7,037 nt of DNA from Lachnospiraceae bacterium (GCA_003520105.1 DOVL01000052.1:1-7037), one strand, 5' to 3'; shown: positions 1 through 5,630, numbered from the stretch's first letter. Notes: a model not told the origin generated them from the sequence alone. Program-made: numbers and translations.

Positions 1-192
1 GCAAATGAAGATATGAAGCAGCGAGGTCCGGGAGATTTCTTCGGTATCAGACAGAGCGGTGACCTTCTGTTCAAGGTTGCGGATATCTACAACCATGCGG
101 ATATACTTAAGAAGGCTCAGGATGCGGTTTTAAAATACGGTGATGAACTTGCTGCTGATAAGAACCATGAGAAGATCATAACTACACTTTAG
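1..192 (+). CDS. recG: ATP-dependent DNA helicase RecG, C-terminal fragment (5' end outside window)
   Basis: The frame is open from base 1 to a TAG stop at 190-192 and gives the last 63 residues of a protein. Residues 8-20 read RGPGDFFGIRQSG, which matches the conserved RGPGDF-G-RQSG segment near the end of RecG, in the C-terminal part of its helicase module. The short helical tail that follows also fits the RecG C-terminus. RecG is a cytoplasmic superfamily 2 DNA translocase that remodels stalled replication forks and branch-migrates Holliday junctions. The same motif occurs in the related Mfd (transcription-repair coupling factor), but Mfd continues well beyond it, whereas this protein stops about 43 residues later, as RecG does. 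The rsmD and coaD genes downstream are usual recG neighbours in Firmicutes and support the call. No hairpin terminator follows the stop, so transcripts may run into the cellulase gene. Confidence 0.88.
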   Translation, partial: ANEDMKQRGPGDFFGIRQSGDLLFKVADIYNHADILKKAQDAVLKYGDELAADKNHEKIITTL

Positions 193-226
193 AGTGGTTA
201 GTAATTATAGATGATGATACGAGAAA

Positions 227-235
227 TGATATATT
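227..235 (+). promoter_or_regulatory. Candidate extended -10 promoter for the GH5 gene
   Basis: TGATATATT fits the extended -10 form TGnTATAAT with one mismatch. It lies in the 69-base gap between the recG stop and the cellulase start, and would start transcription near base 242, giving a leader of about 20 bases that holds the GGAGG ribosome-binding site at 252-256. There is no good -35 box at the usual distance (ATAGAT at 207-212 for a 17-base spacer). AT-rich gaps give such matches by chance, so this is tentative. Confidence 0.35.
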
Positions 236-261
236 AATTTAATGAAACAACGGAGGAAGAG

Positions 262-2058
262 ATGTCTACAGAAGAATCAAAGACAACTGATGAAAACAAA
301 GAAGCAGGAAAGAATGGAAATCAGGAATCTGCTTCAGGAAAGAATGATCAGGAAAACAATAAGAATAACGGTGGCAAGGGCGTATCCAAAGGAGTATTTA
401 TCGCCATAGCTGTTCTTGCACTGGCTGTAATCGGTCTGCTCGCTTTTATTATCGGCGACAAGACCAAGAAGAAGGATTCGGATAATTCTGATGTTAAGAC
501 TGAGGCTTCGTCTGAAACCGTAACTACGGAAGCCGGAAGTACAGAAAAGGATAGTACCGAAACAACTGATGATAAGACAGAGAAGTCTGAGGATAAGACC
601 ACAGAGAAAGCTACCGAGAAAACGGATGACTCTAAGAATAATCCGCTTCTTTCATCTAAGTCTCCGATCTACATCAAACTTGATAATGCAAACTATTGGG
701 GTGACGGCAAAAACTATACATGCCAGTACAATGTAAATGTCGTGAATAATTCGGGTGAGGCTGTAGAAGGCTGGGAAATAACCTTTGAAGGTTTCCCAGA
801 TGATGCTAAGCTTGGTGGTAACTGGAATGGTACATACGAACTTAAAGATGGCAAGCTCACTGTAAAGGCTCCCATTACTCATAATATTAAGATTGAAGAT
901 AAGAATGAGATTAATTTCGGATTCCAGGTTATATTTACCTCTGAAGCAGATGCCAAGAAGGCTACAAAGGATGTTAAGCTCTTTATAGGTGGTAAGGAGT
1001 ACAATCCGGCGTCAGATGATACAACCGAGGACAGTACCAAGGAGGATAAAACAACTGAAGCTCCTACAGCTGATGAGGATGGCAAAAATACAGTTCAGAC
1101 TGAAGATAAAACAACTGAAGATGCCGGCAAGGATGACAAGACAGAAGGAACACCTCTTGAAGTTCATGGCAAGCTTAAGGTTGAAGGCGTTGATATAGTT
1201 GATAAGAACGGCAAGAAATTCCAGCTTAAGGGCGTAAGTACACATGGCCTTGCATGGTTCCCTGACTATGTAAATAAAGATGCTTTTAAGAGCATCAGAG
1301 ATGACTGGGGAGCAAATCTTATCAGACTTGCTATGTATACAGCTGAAAACGGCGGATATTGCGAAGGTGGAAACAAGGATAAGTTAAAAGAACTTGTTAA
1401 AAATGGCGTGGATTATGCAACCGAGCTTGGAATGTATGTAATCATCGACTGGCATATCCTTCATGATCTTACTCCTATGAAATATAAGGGTGAGGCAATC
1501 GCTTTCTTCGAAGAAATGTCTGCACTTTACAAAGATTACGACAATGTACTCTTCGAGATCTGTAATGAGCCGAATGGCGGTACAAGCTGGTCAGAGGTTA
1601 AGGAATATGCCGAGGAGGTTATTCCTGTAATAAGAAAGAATTGCCCTGACGCGATTATCATCGTAGGTACACCGAACTGGTCACAGGATGCGGATGCAGC
1701 TTCAAACGATCAGATCGAGGGCTATGATAATATTATGTATGCAGTGCATTTCTATGCAGCAACACATAAGGATGATATAAGAAATAAGGTTAAGACCGCA
1801 AGAGCAAACGGCGCACCTGTATTTATCAGTGAGTTCAGTATCTGCGATGCTTCAGGAAACGGTGCGATAGATTATGATTCGGCAGAAGAATGGATGAAGC
1901 TTCTGAATGATAATAACATCTCATATGCTGCATGGAATCTCAGTAACAAGAACGAATCGTCATCACTTATAAGCTCAGGATGTAATAAAACCTCGGGATG
2001 GAGTGAGGATGAAATGTCCGAAACAGGAACCTGGCTGAGAGAACAGCTTAATAAATAA
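262..2058 (+). CDS. Membrane-anchored CBM2-like/GH5 endo-beta-1,4-glucanase (cellulase)
   Basis: This is predicted to cut internal beta-1,4 bonds of cellulose or related beta-glucans at the cell surface. In order, the 598 residues hold: a polar, Lys/Asn/Glu-rich tail (1-43); one hydrophobic helix (about 44-65) with no signal-peptidase site; a Thr/Glu/Lys/Asp-rich linker (66-134); a CBM2-like beta-sandwich (135-247) with candidate binding tryptophans W146, W171 and W188 and the typical WNGTY and NFGFQ segments; a second similar linker (248-297); and a GH5 barrel (about 298-598). In the barrel, E436 in CNEPNG is the expected acid/base and E524 in FISEF the expected nucleophile. R355, H398 (DWH), H496/Y498 (HFYA) and W558 (WNLSNK) are further conserved GH5 positions, so the active site looks intact. 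The overall pattern resembles GH5 subfamily 2. The start is supported by GGAGG at 252-256, five bases before ATG. The gene sits between recG and rsmD, an unusual place for a glycosidase. Endoglucanase is the best guess; the sequence alone does not settle the substrate. Confidence 0.93.
   Translation: MSTEESKTTDENKEAGKNGNQESASGKNDQENNKNNGGKGVSKGVFIAIAVLALAVIGLLAFIIGDKTKKKDSDNSDVKTEASSETVTTEAGSTEKDSTETTDDKTEKSEDKTTEKATEKTDDSKNNPLLSSKSPIYIKLDNANYWGDGKNYTCQYNVNVVNNSGEAVEGWEITFEGFPDDAKLGGNWNGTYELKDGKLTVKAPITHNIKIEDKNEINFGFQVIFTSEADAKKATKDVKLFIGGKEYNPASDDTTEDSTKEDKTTEAPTADEDGKNTVQTEDKTTEDAGKDDKTEGTPLEVHGKLKVEGVDIVDKNGKKFQLKGVSTHGLAWFPDYVNKDAFKSIRDDWGANLIRLAMYTAENGGYCEGGNKDKLKELVKNGVDYATELGMYVIIDWHILHDLTPMKYKGEAIAFFEEMSALYKDYDNVLFEICNEPNGGTSWSEVKEYAEEVIPVIRKNCPDAIIIVGTPNWSQDADAASNDQIEGYDNIMYAVHFYAATHKDDIRNKVKTARANGAPVFISEFSICDASGNGAIDYDSAEEWMKLLNDNNISYAAWNLSNKNESSSLISSGCNKTSGWSEDEMSETGTWLREQLNK
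1045..1120 (+). repeat. Direct repeat in the second linker of the cellulase (two 16-bp units, 60 bp apart)
   Basis: GATAAAACAACTGAAG occurs exactly at 1045-1060 and again at 1105-1120. The 60-base offset keeps the frame, so both copies encode the EDKTTE hexapeptide (residues 261-266 and 281-286). The same hexapeptide occurs in the first linker (residues 110-115) with different codons. The repeats suggest the linker grew by local duplication, and may make its length variable between strains. Confidence 0.75.
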
Positions 2059-2092
2059 TATTAAGTTGATATTAATGATATACGCCTAACGG

Positions 2093-2121
2093 TTGACAAC
2101 TTGTTAAAAAAGTATTACAAA
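2093..2121 (+). promoter_or_regulatory. Probable sigma-A promoter of the rsmD-coaD cluster
   Basis: A perfect -35 box TTGACA (2093-2098) is followed, after a 17-base spacer, by TACAAA (2116-2121), a 4-of-6 match to TATAAT. Transcription would start near 2128, about 30 bases before the rsmD start. A better -10 match, TATAAA at 2122-2127, lies 23 bases from the -35 box, too far for standard spacing. The promoter gives rsmD, coaD and the coiled-coil gene expression independent of the cellulase gene in front of them. Confidence 0.6.
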
Positions 2122-2158
2122 TATAAATGGCGTTTTTATAGATGAACGAGGTATTATT

Positions 2159-2710
2159 ATGCGTGTTATAGCAGGTACAAGAAGAAGTCTTCCTTTAAAG
2201 AGTGTTGAAGGCCTCGAAACAAGACCGACAACCGACCGTATCAAGGAAACACTTTTCAATATTCTGATGCCTGATCTGCCGGGCGCAAAATTCCTGGATC
2301 TTTTTGCAGGAAGCGGCGGTATTGGTATAGAGGCTCTTTCGAGAGGTGCAGATAAGGCTGTATTTGTAGATAACAGCAGAGATGCGGTTCATTGTATTAC
2401 CGAGAATGTCAAGTTTACAAAATTTACTGAAGAGGCTGAGATCATCAGACTTGATGCTCTTTCATATGTAAGATCACTTCGCAGGGTTGATTTTGATATT
2501 ATATTTATGGATCCACCTTATGGAAATGAGTTTGAGAAAGATATTCTTGCTGCGCTTGCCACAAAGGAATTTGTAAATCCTGACGCCCTTATAATTGTTG
2601 AGGCTTCGCTTGATACTGATTTTGGTTATGCTGATCAGCTTGGCTTTACAATTTATAAAAATAAAGAATATAAATCAAATAAGCATGTGTTTATGCAAAA
2701 AAGGATATAA
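2159..2710 (+). CDS. rsmD: 16S rRNA (guanine(966)-N(2))-methyltransferase RsmD
   Basis: RsmD methylates N2 of G966 (E. coli numbering) of 16S rRNA in the small subunit, using S-adenosylmethionine. The 183-residue product has the normal length and the characteristic N-terminus MRVIAG, followed by RPTTDRIKETLFNIL (residues 22-36). The SAM-binding motif I is DLFAGSGGIGIEALSRG (47-63), with acidic D71 at the end of the next strand. The catalytic DPPY motif is at 118-121, as expected for an amino-group methyltransferase acting on guanine. The start is supported by GAGG at 2148-2151, seven bases before ATG. The gene has its own promoter upstream and runs into coaD with only two bases between them, so the two are almost certainly co-transcribed. 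No key residue appears to be missing. Confidence 0.95.
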   Translation: MRVIAGTRRSLPLKSVEGLETRPTTDRIKETLFNILMPDLPGAKFLDLFAGSGGIGIEALSRGADKAVFVDNSRDAVHCITENVKFTKFTEEAEIIRLDALSYVRSLRRVDFDIIFMDPPYGNEFEKDILAALATKEFVNPDALIIVEASLDTDFGYADQLGFTIYKNKEYKSNKHVFMQKRI

Positions 2711-2712
2711 TT

Positions 2713-3201
2713 ATGATAACAGCAGTTTATCCGGGCAGTTTTGATCCGGTTACGCTCGGACATCTTGATATAATAAGAAGAGGAGCACAGTGCTTTGACC
2801 GCCTTGTGATCGGCGTTCTGAATAATTCAGAGAAAAAATCACCATTGTTTACTTTGGAAGAACGTGTTATTATGTTAAAGGAAGTGACGGAGGATATGCC
2901 GAATGTCAGTGTCGAGTGCTTCGACGGGCTTCTGGTTGATTTCGTCAGAAAGAAGAATTCTAACATAATCATCCGCGGACTAAGAGCTATGGCGGATTTC
3001 AATATAGAACTCCAGATGGCGCAGACCAATCGGGCTGTTGCACCTGATATTGATACTTTATTTTTCTCAACAAGTACTCAGTATTCTGCAATCAGTTCAA
3101 GTGTTGTGAAGGAGTATGCGAGCTACGGAGTTTCAGTGAAGGATTTTGTTCCTGCGACTGTTCTAAGCAAGATAGAAGCAAAATACAAGAAAGAAGTATA
3201 A
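2713..3201 (+). CDS. coaD: Phosphopantetheine adenylyltransferase CoaD
   Basis: CoaD transfers an adenylyl group from ATP to 4'-phosphopantetheine, giving dephospho-CoA and pyrophosphate, the next-to-last step of coenzyme A synthesis in the cytoplasm. The 162-residue length is typical. The nucleotidyltransferase signature is YPGSFDPVTLGHLDII (residues 6-21), with the T14-x-G16-H17 form of the (H/T)xGH motif. The IIRGLR segment (86-91) and the ISSSVVKE segment (127-134) are the other family hallmarks for ATP and substrate binding. The start lies two bases after the rsmD stop, and its ribosome-binding site, AAGGA at 2702-2706, is within the last codons of rsmD, which suggests translational coupling. 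The pairing of rsmD and coaD is widespread in bacteria. Nothing in the protein looks abnormal. Confidence 0.96.
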   Translation: MITAVYPGSFDPVTLGHLDIIRRGAQCFDRLVIGVLNNSEKKSPLFTLEERVIMLKEVTEDMPNVSVECFDGLLVDFVRKKNSNIIIRGLRAMADFNIELQMAQTNRAVAPDIDTLFFSTSTQYSAISSSVVKEYASYGVSVKDFVPATVLSKIEAKYKKEV

Positions 3202-3205
3202 ATCC

Positions 3206-3212
3206 AGGAGGG
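3206..3212 (+). promoter_or_regulatory. Ribosome-binding site that fixes the start of the coiled-coil gene
   Basis: AGGAGGG lies in the 18-base gap after coaD and ends seven bases before the ATG at 3220. It is the strongest ribosome-binding site in this cluster and favours that start over an in-frame ATG at 3244, which has no comparable site in front of it. Confidence 0.85.
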
Positions 3213-3219
3213 AAACGAA

Positions 3220-4020
3220 ATGGAGAAAAAAGGCGTTGAAGAGATGATCAATGAGATAAGCATATTTATAGATAACTGTAAATATCAGCCACTCTCATCA
3301 AACAAGATCGTAGTGCCTAAGGATGAAATAGATAAGATGCTCAGCGAGCTTAAGCTTAAGCTCCCTAATGAGATTGAAAGATGCAAGAAGATCATGCGTA
3401 ACAAGGAAGCTATCCTTGCTTCAGCAAGAACACGTTCTGATGCTATCATTTCTGAGTCAGTAAATGAGGCAAACAGACTTGTTGAGACCAATCACATCAC
3501 TGAGCTTGCAAATATAAGAGCAAACGAGATCCTTGAGCAGGCTCGTAAGGATGCTCAGCAGATTCTTGATGATGCAAATGCAGAGGCATCAGAGGTAAGG
3601 CTTTCTGCTATGGAATATACCAAGAGCAGACTTGAGGAGATGAGAAATTACTTCGCACGTACTCTTGAGATTGACAGAGAGAATTATCATAACCTTATCG
3701 ATAGTCTTGAAAATACAGTTTACACACTTGATTCAAACGTTAACGATATGAATGCAAGTATCAATCTTCTTACCGGCACACCAATTCCTGCGCCTGTGGT
3801 TCAGCCTGCAGCAGGAAATTATACAGGTGAAGATATTTCAGAGTTTACACAGGATGATTATGGCTATGCATCTCAGAGGCCTGTACAGCCACAGCAGCCA
3901 TCTGTAGCACCTCCGCCAATCGTTCAGTCACTCTCAAATGTTGATGATGATTACGATGATGATGAGGATTATGATGACGATGAAGATTACGATGAGGATG
4001 ATGATTTCCTCGATGAATAA
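3220..4020 (+). CDS. Uncharacterised coiled-coil protein with an acidic C-terminal tail
   Basis: I know of no assigned function. The 266-residue protein is soluble, with no signal peptide or membrane helix. An N-terminal segment (about 10-50) contains KYQPLSSNKIVVPKDEI, which I recall as conserved in clostridial proteins found next to coaD or ylbM. A long helical coiled coil (about 50-183) follows, rich in Ala, Glu, Arg and Asn. Its stretches such as ANEILEQARKDAQQILDDA resemble the dimerising helix of ATP synthase subunit b and DivIVA-like proteins, which explains names such as 'ATPase' or 'ATP synthase subunit B-like' often given to relatives. That likeness is probably only coiled-coil composition. 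Residues 187-239 form a Pro/Gln-rich spacer, and 242-266 are almost all Asp, Glu and Tyr. The gene is last in the rsmD-coaD cluster, 18 bases after coaD, and ends before a strong terminator. A role as a cell-division or envelope scaffold is a guess. Confidence 0.85.
   Translation: MEKKGVEEMINEISIFIDNCKYQPLSSNKIVVPKDEIDKMLSELKLKLPNEIERCKKIMRNKEAILASARTRSDAIISESVNEANRLVETNHITELANIRANEILEQARKDAQQILDDANAEASEVRLSAMEYTKSRLEEMRNYFARTLEIDRENYHNLIDSLENTVYTLDSNVNDMNASINLLTGTPIPAPVVQPAAGNYTGEDISEFTQDDYGYASQRPVQPQQPSVAPPPIVQSLSNVDDDYDDDEDYDDDEDYDEDDDFLDE
3955..3990 (+). repeat. Tandem 18-bp coding repeat for DDDEDY in the acidic tail
   Basis: Two adjacent in-frame units encode DDDEDY (residues 246-251 and 252-257), inside a longer GAY/GAR codon run from 3943 to 4017. 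The two copies differ at synonymous third positions (GAT/GAC, GAG/GAA, TAT/TAC), so the peptide appears to be kept by selection rather than by a very recent slippage event. Confidence 0.7.
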
Positions 4021-4051
4021 TCGTGATCGGTTGTTTGATATTTAGTTAATT

Positions 4052-4089
4052 AAAAGAGGATACTTTCCGGGCGGAAGGTATCCTCTTTT
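4052..4089. terminator. Strong bidirectional intrinsic terminator between convergent genes
   Basis: AAAAGAGGATAC (4052-4063) pairs perfectly with GTATCCTCTTTT (4078-4089). The stem continues inward through one G-U pair and four Watson-Crick pairs to a GGGC loop (4069-4072), about 17 pairs in all. Because the arms begin with A4 and end with T4, a T-run ends the hairpin on either strand. It therefore can stop both the rsmD-coaD-coiled-coil transcript (+) and the tmcAL transcript (-), whose stop codon is at 4103-4105. Confidence 0.9.
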
Positions 4090-4102
4090 GATTGGAATTT
4101 AA

Positions 4103-5299
4103 TCAGAATACAATGATATTAGATGATAATTCGTTTCGAAAGATTTCTTTATATTTGTCATACCATAGAAGATTATACAGGTCAGTCGCTTTACGGTCAT
4201 ATTTATAAAGTGAAGCGGAGTATTTGTTGTCTGGGTTATAATCGGAACGTTTGTTGATTAATTCTATTTTTGATCTGTTTCCAGTGTCCCTGAGTAAACC
4301 GGAAGAATCTTTTCTTAATGCAAGAATAGTGACATATGGGCAAAGTATTTCATTCTTGATGTCCTTGATCTCCAAAAGAAGATGAATAAGGACGCGGCAT
4401 ATTCTGGATCTTGTGATCTCTTTTGATTTCAAAGATTCGATAATATCCTCGTATGAAGCCGGAAGGGTGAGATTTCGAATCTTATTTATTAATTCCGGCG
4501 TTATATCGAGAATATCAGAATACTTATTGATTGCCTCCTCTGATGAACACTGTTTTATTTTAAGAAGCTCATAATTAAGCAGTGATTCCATATCTGTACC
4601 GTAAATAGCTTTTTTATCCTCAATCGAATAAGGCATAAATGAAGTGATCGCATCATTATTATGCAGCATTTCGCGTATCATCTTTCCTGAAGCATAATTA
4701 TCTTCGGAAATACTTCCGTCATGTCCGGCGCCTTTTCGAGTAACAGCTACAGGCTTTATACTTGAATCAAGCTTTGTTAGGGCAGAGAGATACTCGATAG
4801 CGAGAATGTTATTTGGCTTTGACATGATTTCTGCGTATTCTACGCCAAGCTCCTCTGCAAGTGCAAGACTTCTTGCTTTAGGATATGAATTACCTTCTTT
4901 GAGGTAATCATTAAGTGATGATTTGAATGATGCGGTTTCGTTGGTGAGACAGTCGGAAATCTTCTGAAGGGCATCAATATCGTTTGTTTCCGCACCAAAA
5001 GAAAGATAGTCCGCTATACCGAGTGAGTTGATCATCTCAACACCTGCATAAGCAAAATCCTGTGCGCTGGCTGTGCTGTAACGTACAGGCATCTCAAAAA
5101 CAATATCAAGACCGGACCTGACGGCATATTCGGCTCTTTTTAATTTCGGAAGAACAGCGGGCTCACCTCTTTGAACAAAATTTCCACTCATGATCGCGAT
5201 GGCGTTCTCTGCTCCGGTTATACGCTTTGATTCATTCAAATGATATAGATGTCCGTTATGGAATGGATTATATTCAGCTATGATTGCAACTGTACTCAT
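4103..5299 (-). CDS. tmcAL: tRNA(Met) cytidine acetate ligase TmcAL (YlbM family)
   Basis: TmcAL makes N4-acetylcytidine at the wobble position (C34) of elongator tRNA-Met, using acetate and ATP through an acetyl-adenylate; this activity is established for the Bacillus subtilis YlbM protein. The 398-residue product has the family length. Its nucleotidyltransferase start is AEYNPFHNGHLYHL (residues 8-21), with the HxGH motif H14-N-G-H17. It continues with SGNFVQRGEPA (38-48), SFGAE (100-104), NNILAIEYL (163-171) and RKGAGHD (188-194), all typical of the family. The start is supported by AAGAGG on the - strand (5308-5313), eight bases before ATG. The gene runs opposite to the cluster at its left and is divergent from the aminotransferase. 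In other clostridia the family is often found near coaD, so its presence here fits. The older name 'nucleotidyltransferase' refers to the same family. Confidence 0.94.
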   Translation of the reverse strand: MSTVAIIAEYNPFHNGHLYHLNESKRITGAENAIAIMSGNFVQRGEPAVLPKLKRAEYAVRSGLDIVFEMPVRYSTASAQDFAYAGVEMINSLGIADYLSFGAETNDIDALQKISDCLTNETASFKSSLNDYLKEGNSYPKARSLALAEELGVEYAEIMSKPNNILAIEYLSALTKLDSSIKPVAVTRKGAGHDGSISEDNYASGKMIREMLHNNDAITSFMPYSIEDKKAIYGTDMESLLNYELLKIKQCSSEEAINKYSDILDITPELINKIRNLTLPASYEDIIESLKSKEITRSRICRVLIHLLLEIKDIKNEILCPYVTILALRKDSSGLLRDTGNRSKIELINKRSDYNPDNKYSASLYKYDRKATDLYNLLWYDKYKEIFRNELSSNIIVF

Positions 5300-5367
5300 A
5301 TATTAAACCTCTTAAGAGTAATTGACTTTTCTCTGTTTGGTCAACAGAATTCATACATCGTGGGGTA

Positions 5368-5397
5368 ATTTTATCATAGTTGTATTTTATAATGCAA
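5368..5397 (-). promoter_or_regulatory. Candidate promoter of tmcAL
   Basis: Read on the - strand, a weak -35 box TTGCAT (5392-5397) is followed after 18 bases by TAAAAT (5368-5373), a 5-of-6 match to TATAAT. The TG of an extended -10 is at 5375-5376. Transcription would start near 5361, giving a leader of about 60 bases. The weak -35 box and AT-rich context keep this tentative. Confidence 0.4.
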
Positions 5398-5478
5398 ATC
5401 ATGAAGGACGTTGATTTGTTGCGCGTTTTGTGATTTTAGCGATAATATTTCGCAAAACAACACGGTTGATTAATATAA

Positions 5479-5495
5479 TTGAGTAATTTGAGTAA
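5479..5495 (+). repeat. Short tandem direct repeat TTGAGTAA x2
   Basis: TTGAGTAA occurs at 5479-5486 and 5488-5495, separated by one T, so the units recur every 9 bases. They lie about 50-70 bases upstream of the expected start of the aminotransferase transcript. They could be a regulator site, but two 8-bp units in AT-rich DNA may also be chance. Confidence 0.5.
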
Positions 5496-5531
5496 AAAAA
5501 TTAAAAATATGCTTTATTTTTGAAAAATACA

Positions 5532-5540
5532 TGATATAAT
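5532..5540 (+). promoter_or_regulatory. Extended -10 promoter of the aminotransferase gene
   Basis: TGATATAAT is a perfect extended -10 element (TGnTATAAT), with TATAAT at 5535-5540. The -35 region is weak (TTTATT at 5513-5518, 16-base spacer), as is common for extended -10 promoters, and is preceded by A-rich runs (5494-5508) that could act as an UP element. Transcription should start near 5546-5547, giving a leader of about 85 bases before the ATG at 5631. Confidence 0.65.
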
Positions 5541-5548
5541 CAAGTGGC

Positions 5549-5592
5549 TATAGTTAATGACTATAAATGTTATAGTTATAAACAATAGTCAT
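5549..5592 (+). repeat. Cluster of four ATAGT half-sites in the aminotransferase leader
   Basis: TATAGT is at 5549-5554, its reverse complement ACTATA at 5560-5565, TATAGT again at 5571-5576 and AATAGT at 5584-5589. Start-to-start steps are 11, 11 and 13 bases. Two inverted repeats result: TATAGT-TAATG-ACTATA (5549-5565) and ATGACTAT ... ATAGTCAT (5557-5564 with 5585-5592, eight-base arms, 20-base loop). The cluster begins at the predicted transcription start, so it could be an operator or a set of alternative RNA hairpins. Confidence 0.6.
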
Positions 5593-5630
5593 ATGAACAG
5601 AAGTTGAATTGATGAAAGAGGAGAGAAGTT

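Larger units (their letters stand above)
5300..5630. other. Divergent intergenic region between tmcAL and the aminotransferase gene
   Basis: This 331-base AT-rich stretch has no plausible gene. It contains the tmcAL ribosome-binding site and a promoter candidate at its left end, a pair of TTGAGTAA direct repeats in the middle, and the aminotransferase promoter, an ATAGT repeat cluster and a ribosome-binding site (AGAGGAG, 5617-5623) at its right end. I saw no T-box specifier or GGTGG antiterminator element, no recognisable riboswitch core and no intrinsic terminator. Confidence 0.75.

Noticed and set aside
989..1198. A + strand 69-codon frame overlapping the second cellulase linker
   Set aside because: It is an out-of-frame reading of a repetitive linker, rich in Arg, Met, Gln and Lys as expected from shifted ACA/GAT/AAG codons.
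2056..2074. Inverted repeat TAATAT/ATATTA after the cellulase stop as a terminator
   Set aside because: The stem is six A-T pairs only with no T-run after it. It is too weak to terminate, so read-through from the cellulase gene to rsmD is possible.
2122..2140. Hairpin TATAAA/TTTATA in the rsmD leader as a regulatory structure
   Set aside because: Six A-T pairs with an eight-base-or-less loop give little stability, and such pairs are common in AT-rich leaders.
2727..3029. A 100-codon open frame on the - strand inside coaD
   Set aside because: The + strand encodes an intact CoaD with all motifs. The antisense frame has low-complexity Ser/Thr/Ile composition and no supporting signals.
5593..5607. 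A tiny leader peptide (ATG AAC AGA AGT TGA)
   Set aside because: Four codons with no ribosome-binding site and no run of a regulatory amino acid; not distinguishable from chance.
5300..5630. T-box or metabolite riboswitch in front of the aminotransferase
   Set aside because: The predicted leader is only about 85 bases, and there is no T-box sequence, terminator/antiterminator pair or known riboswitch core.
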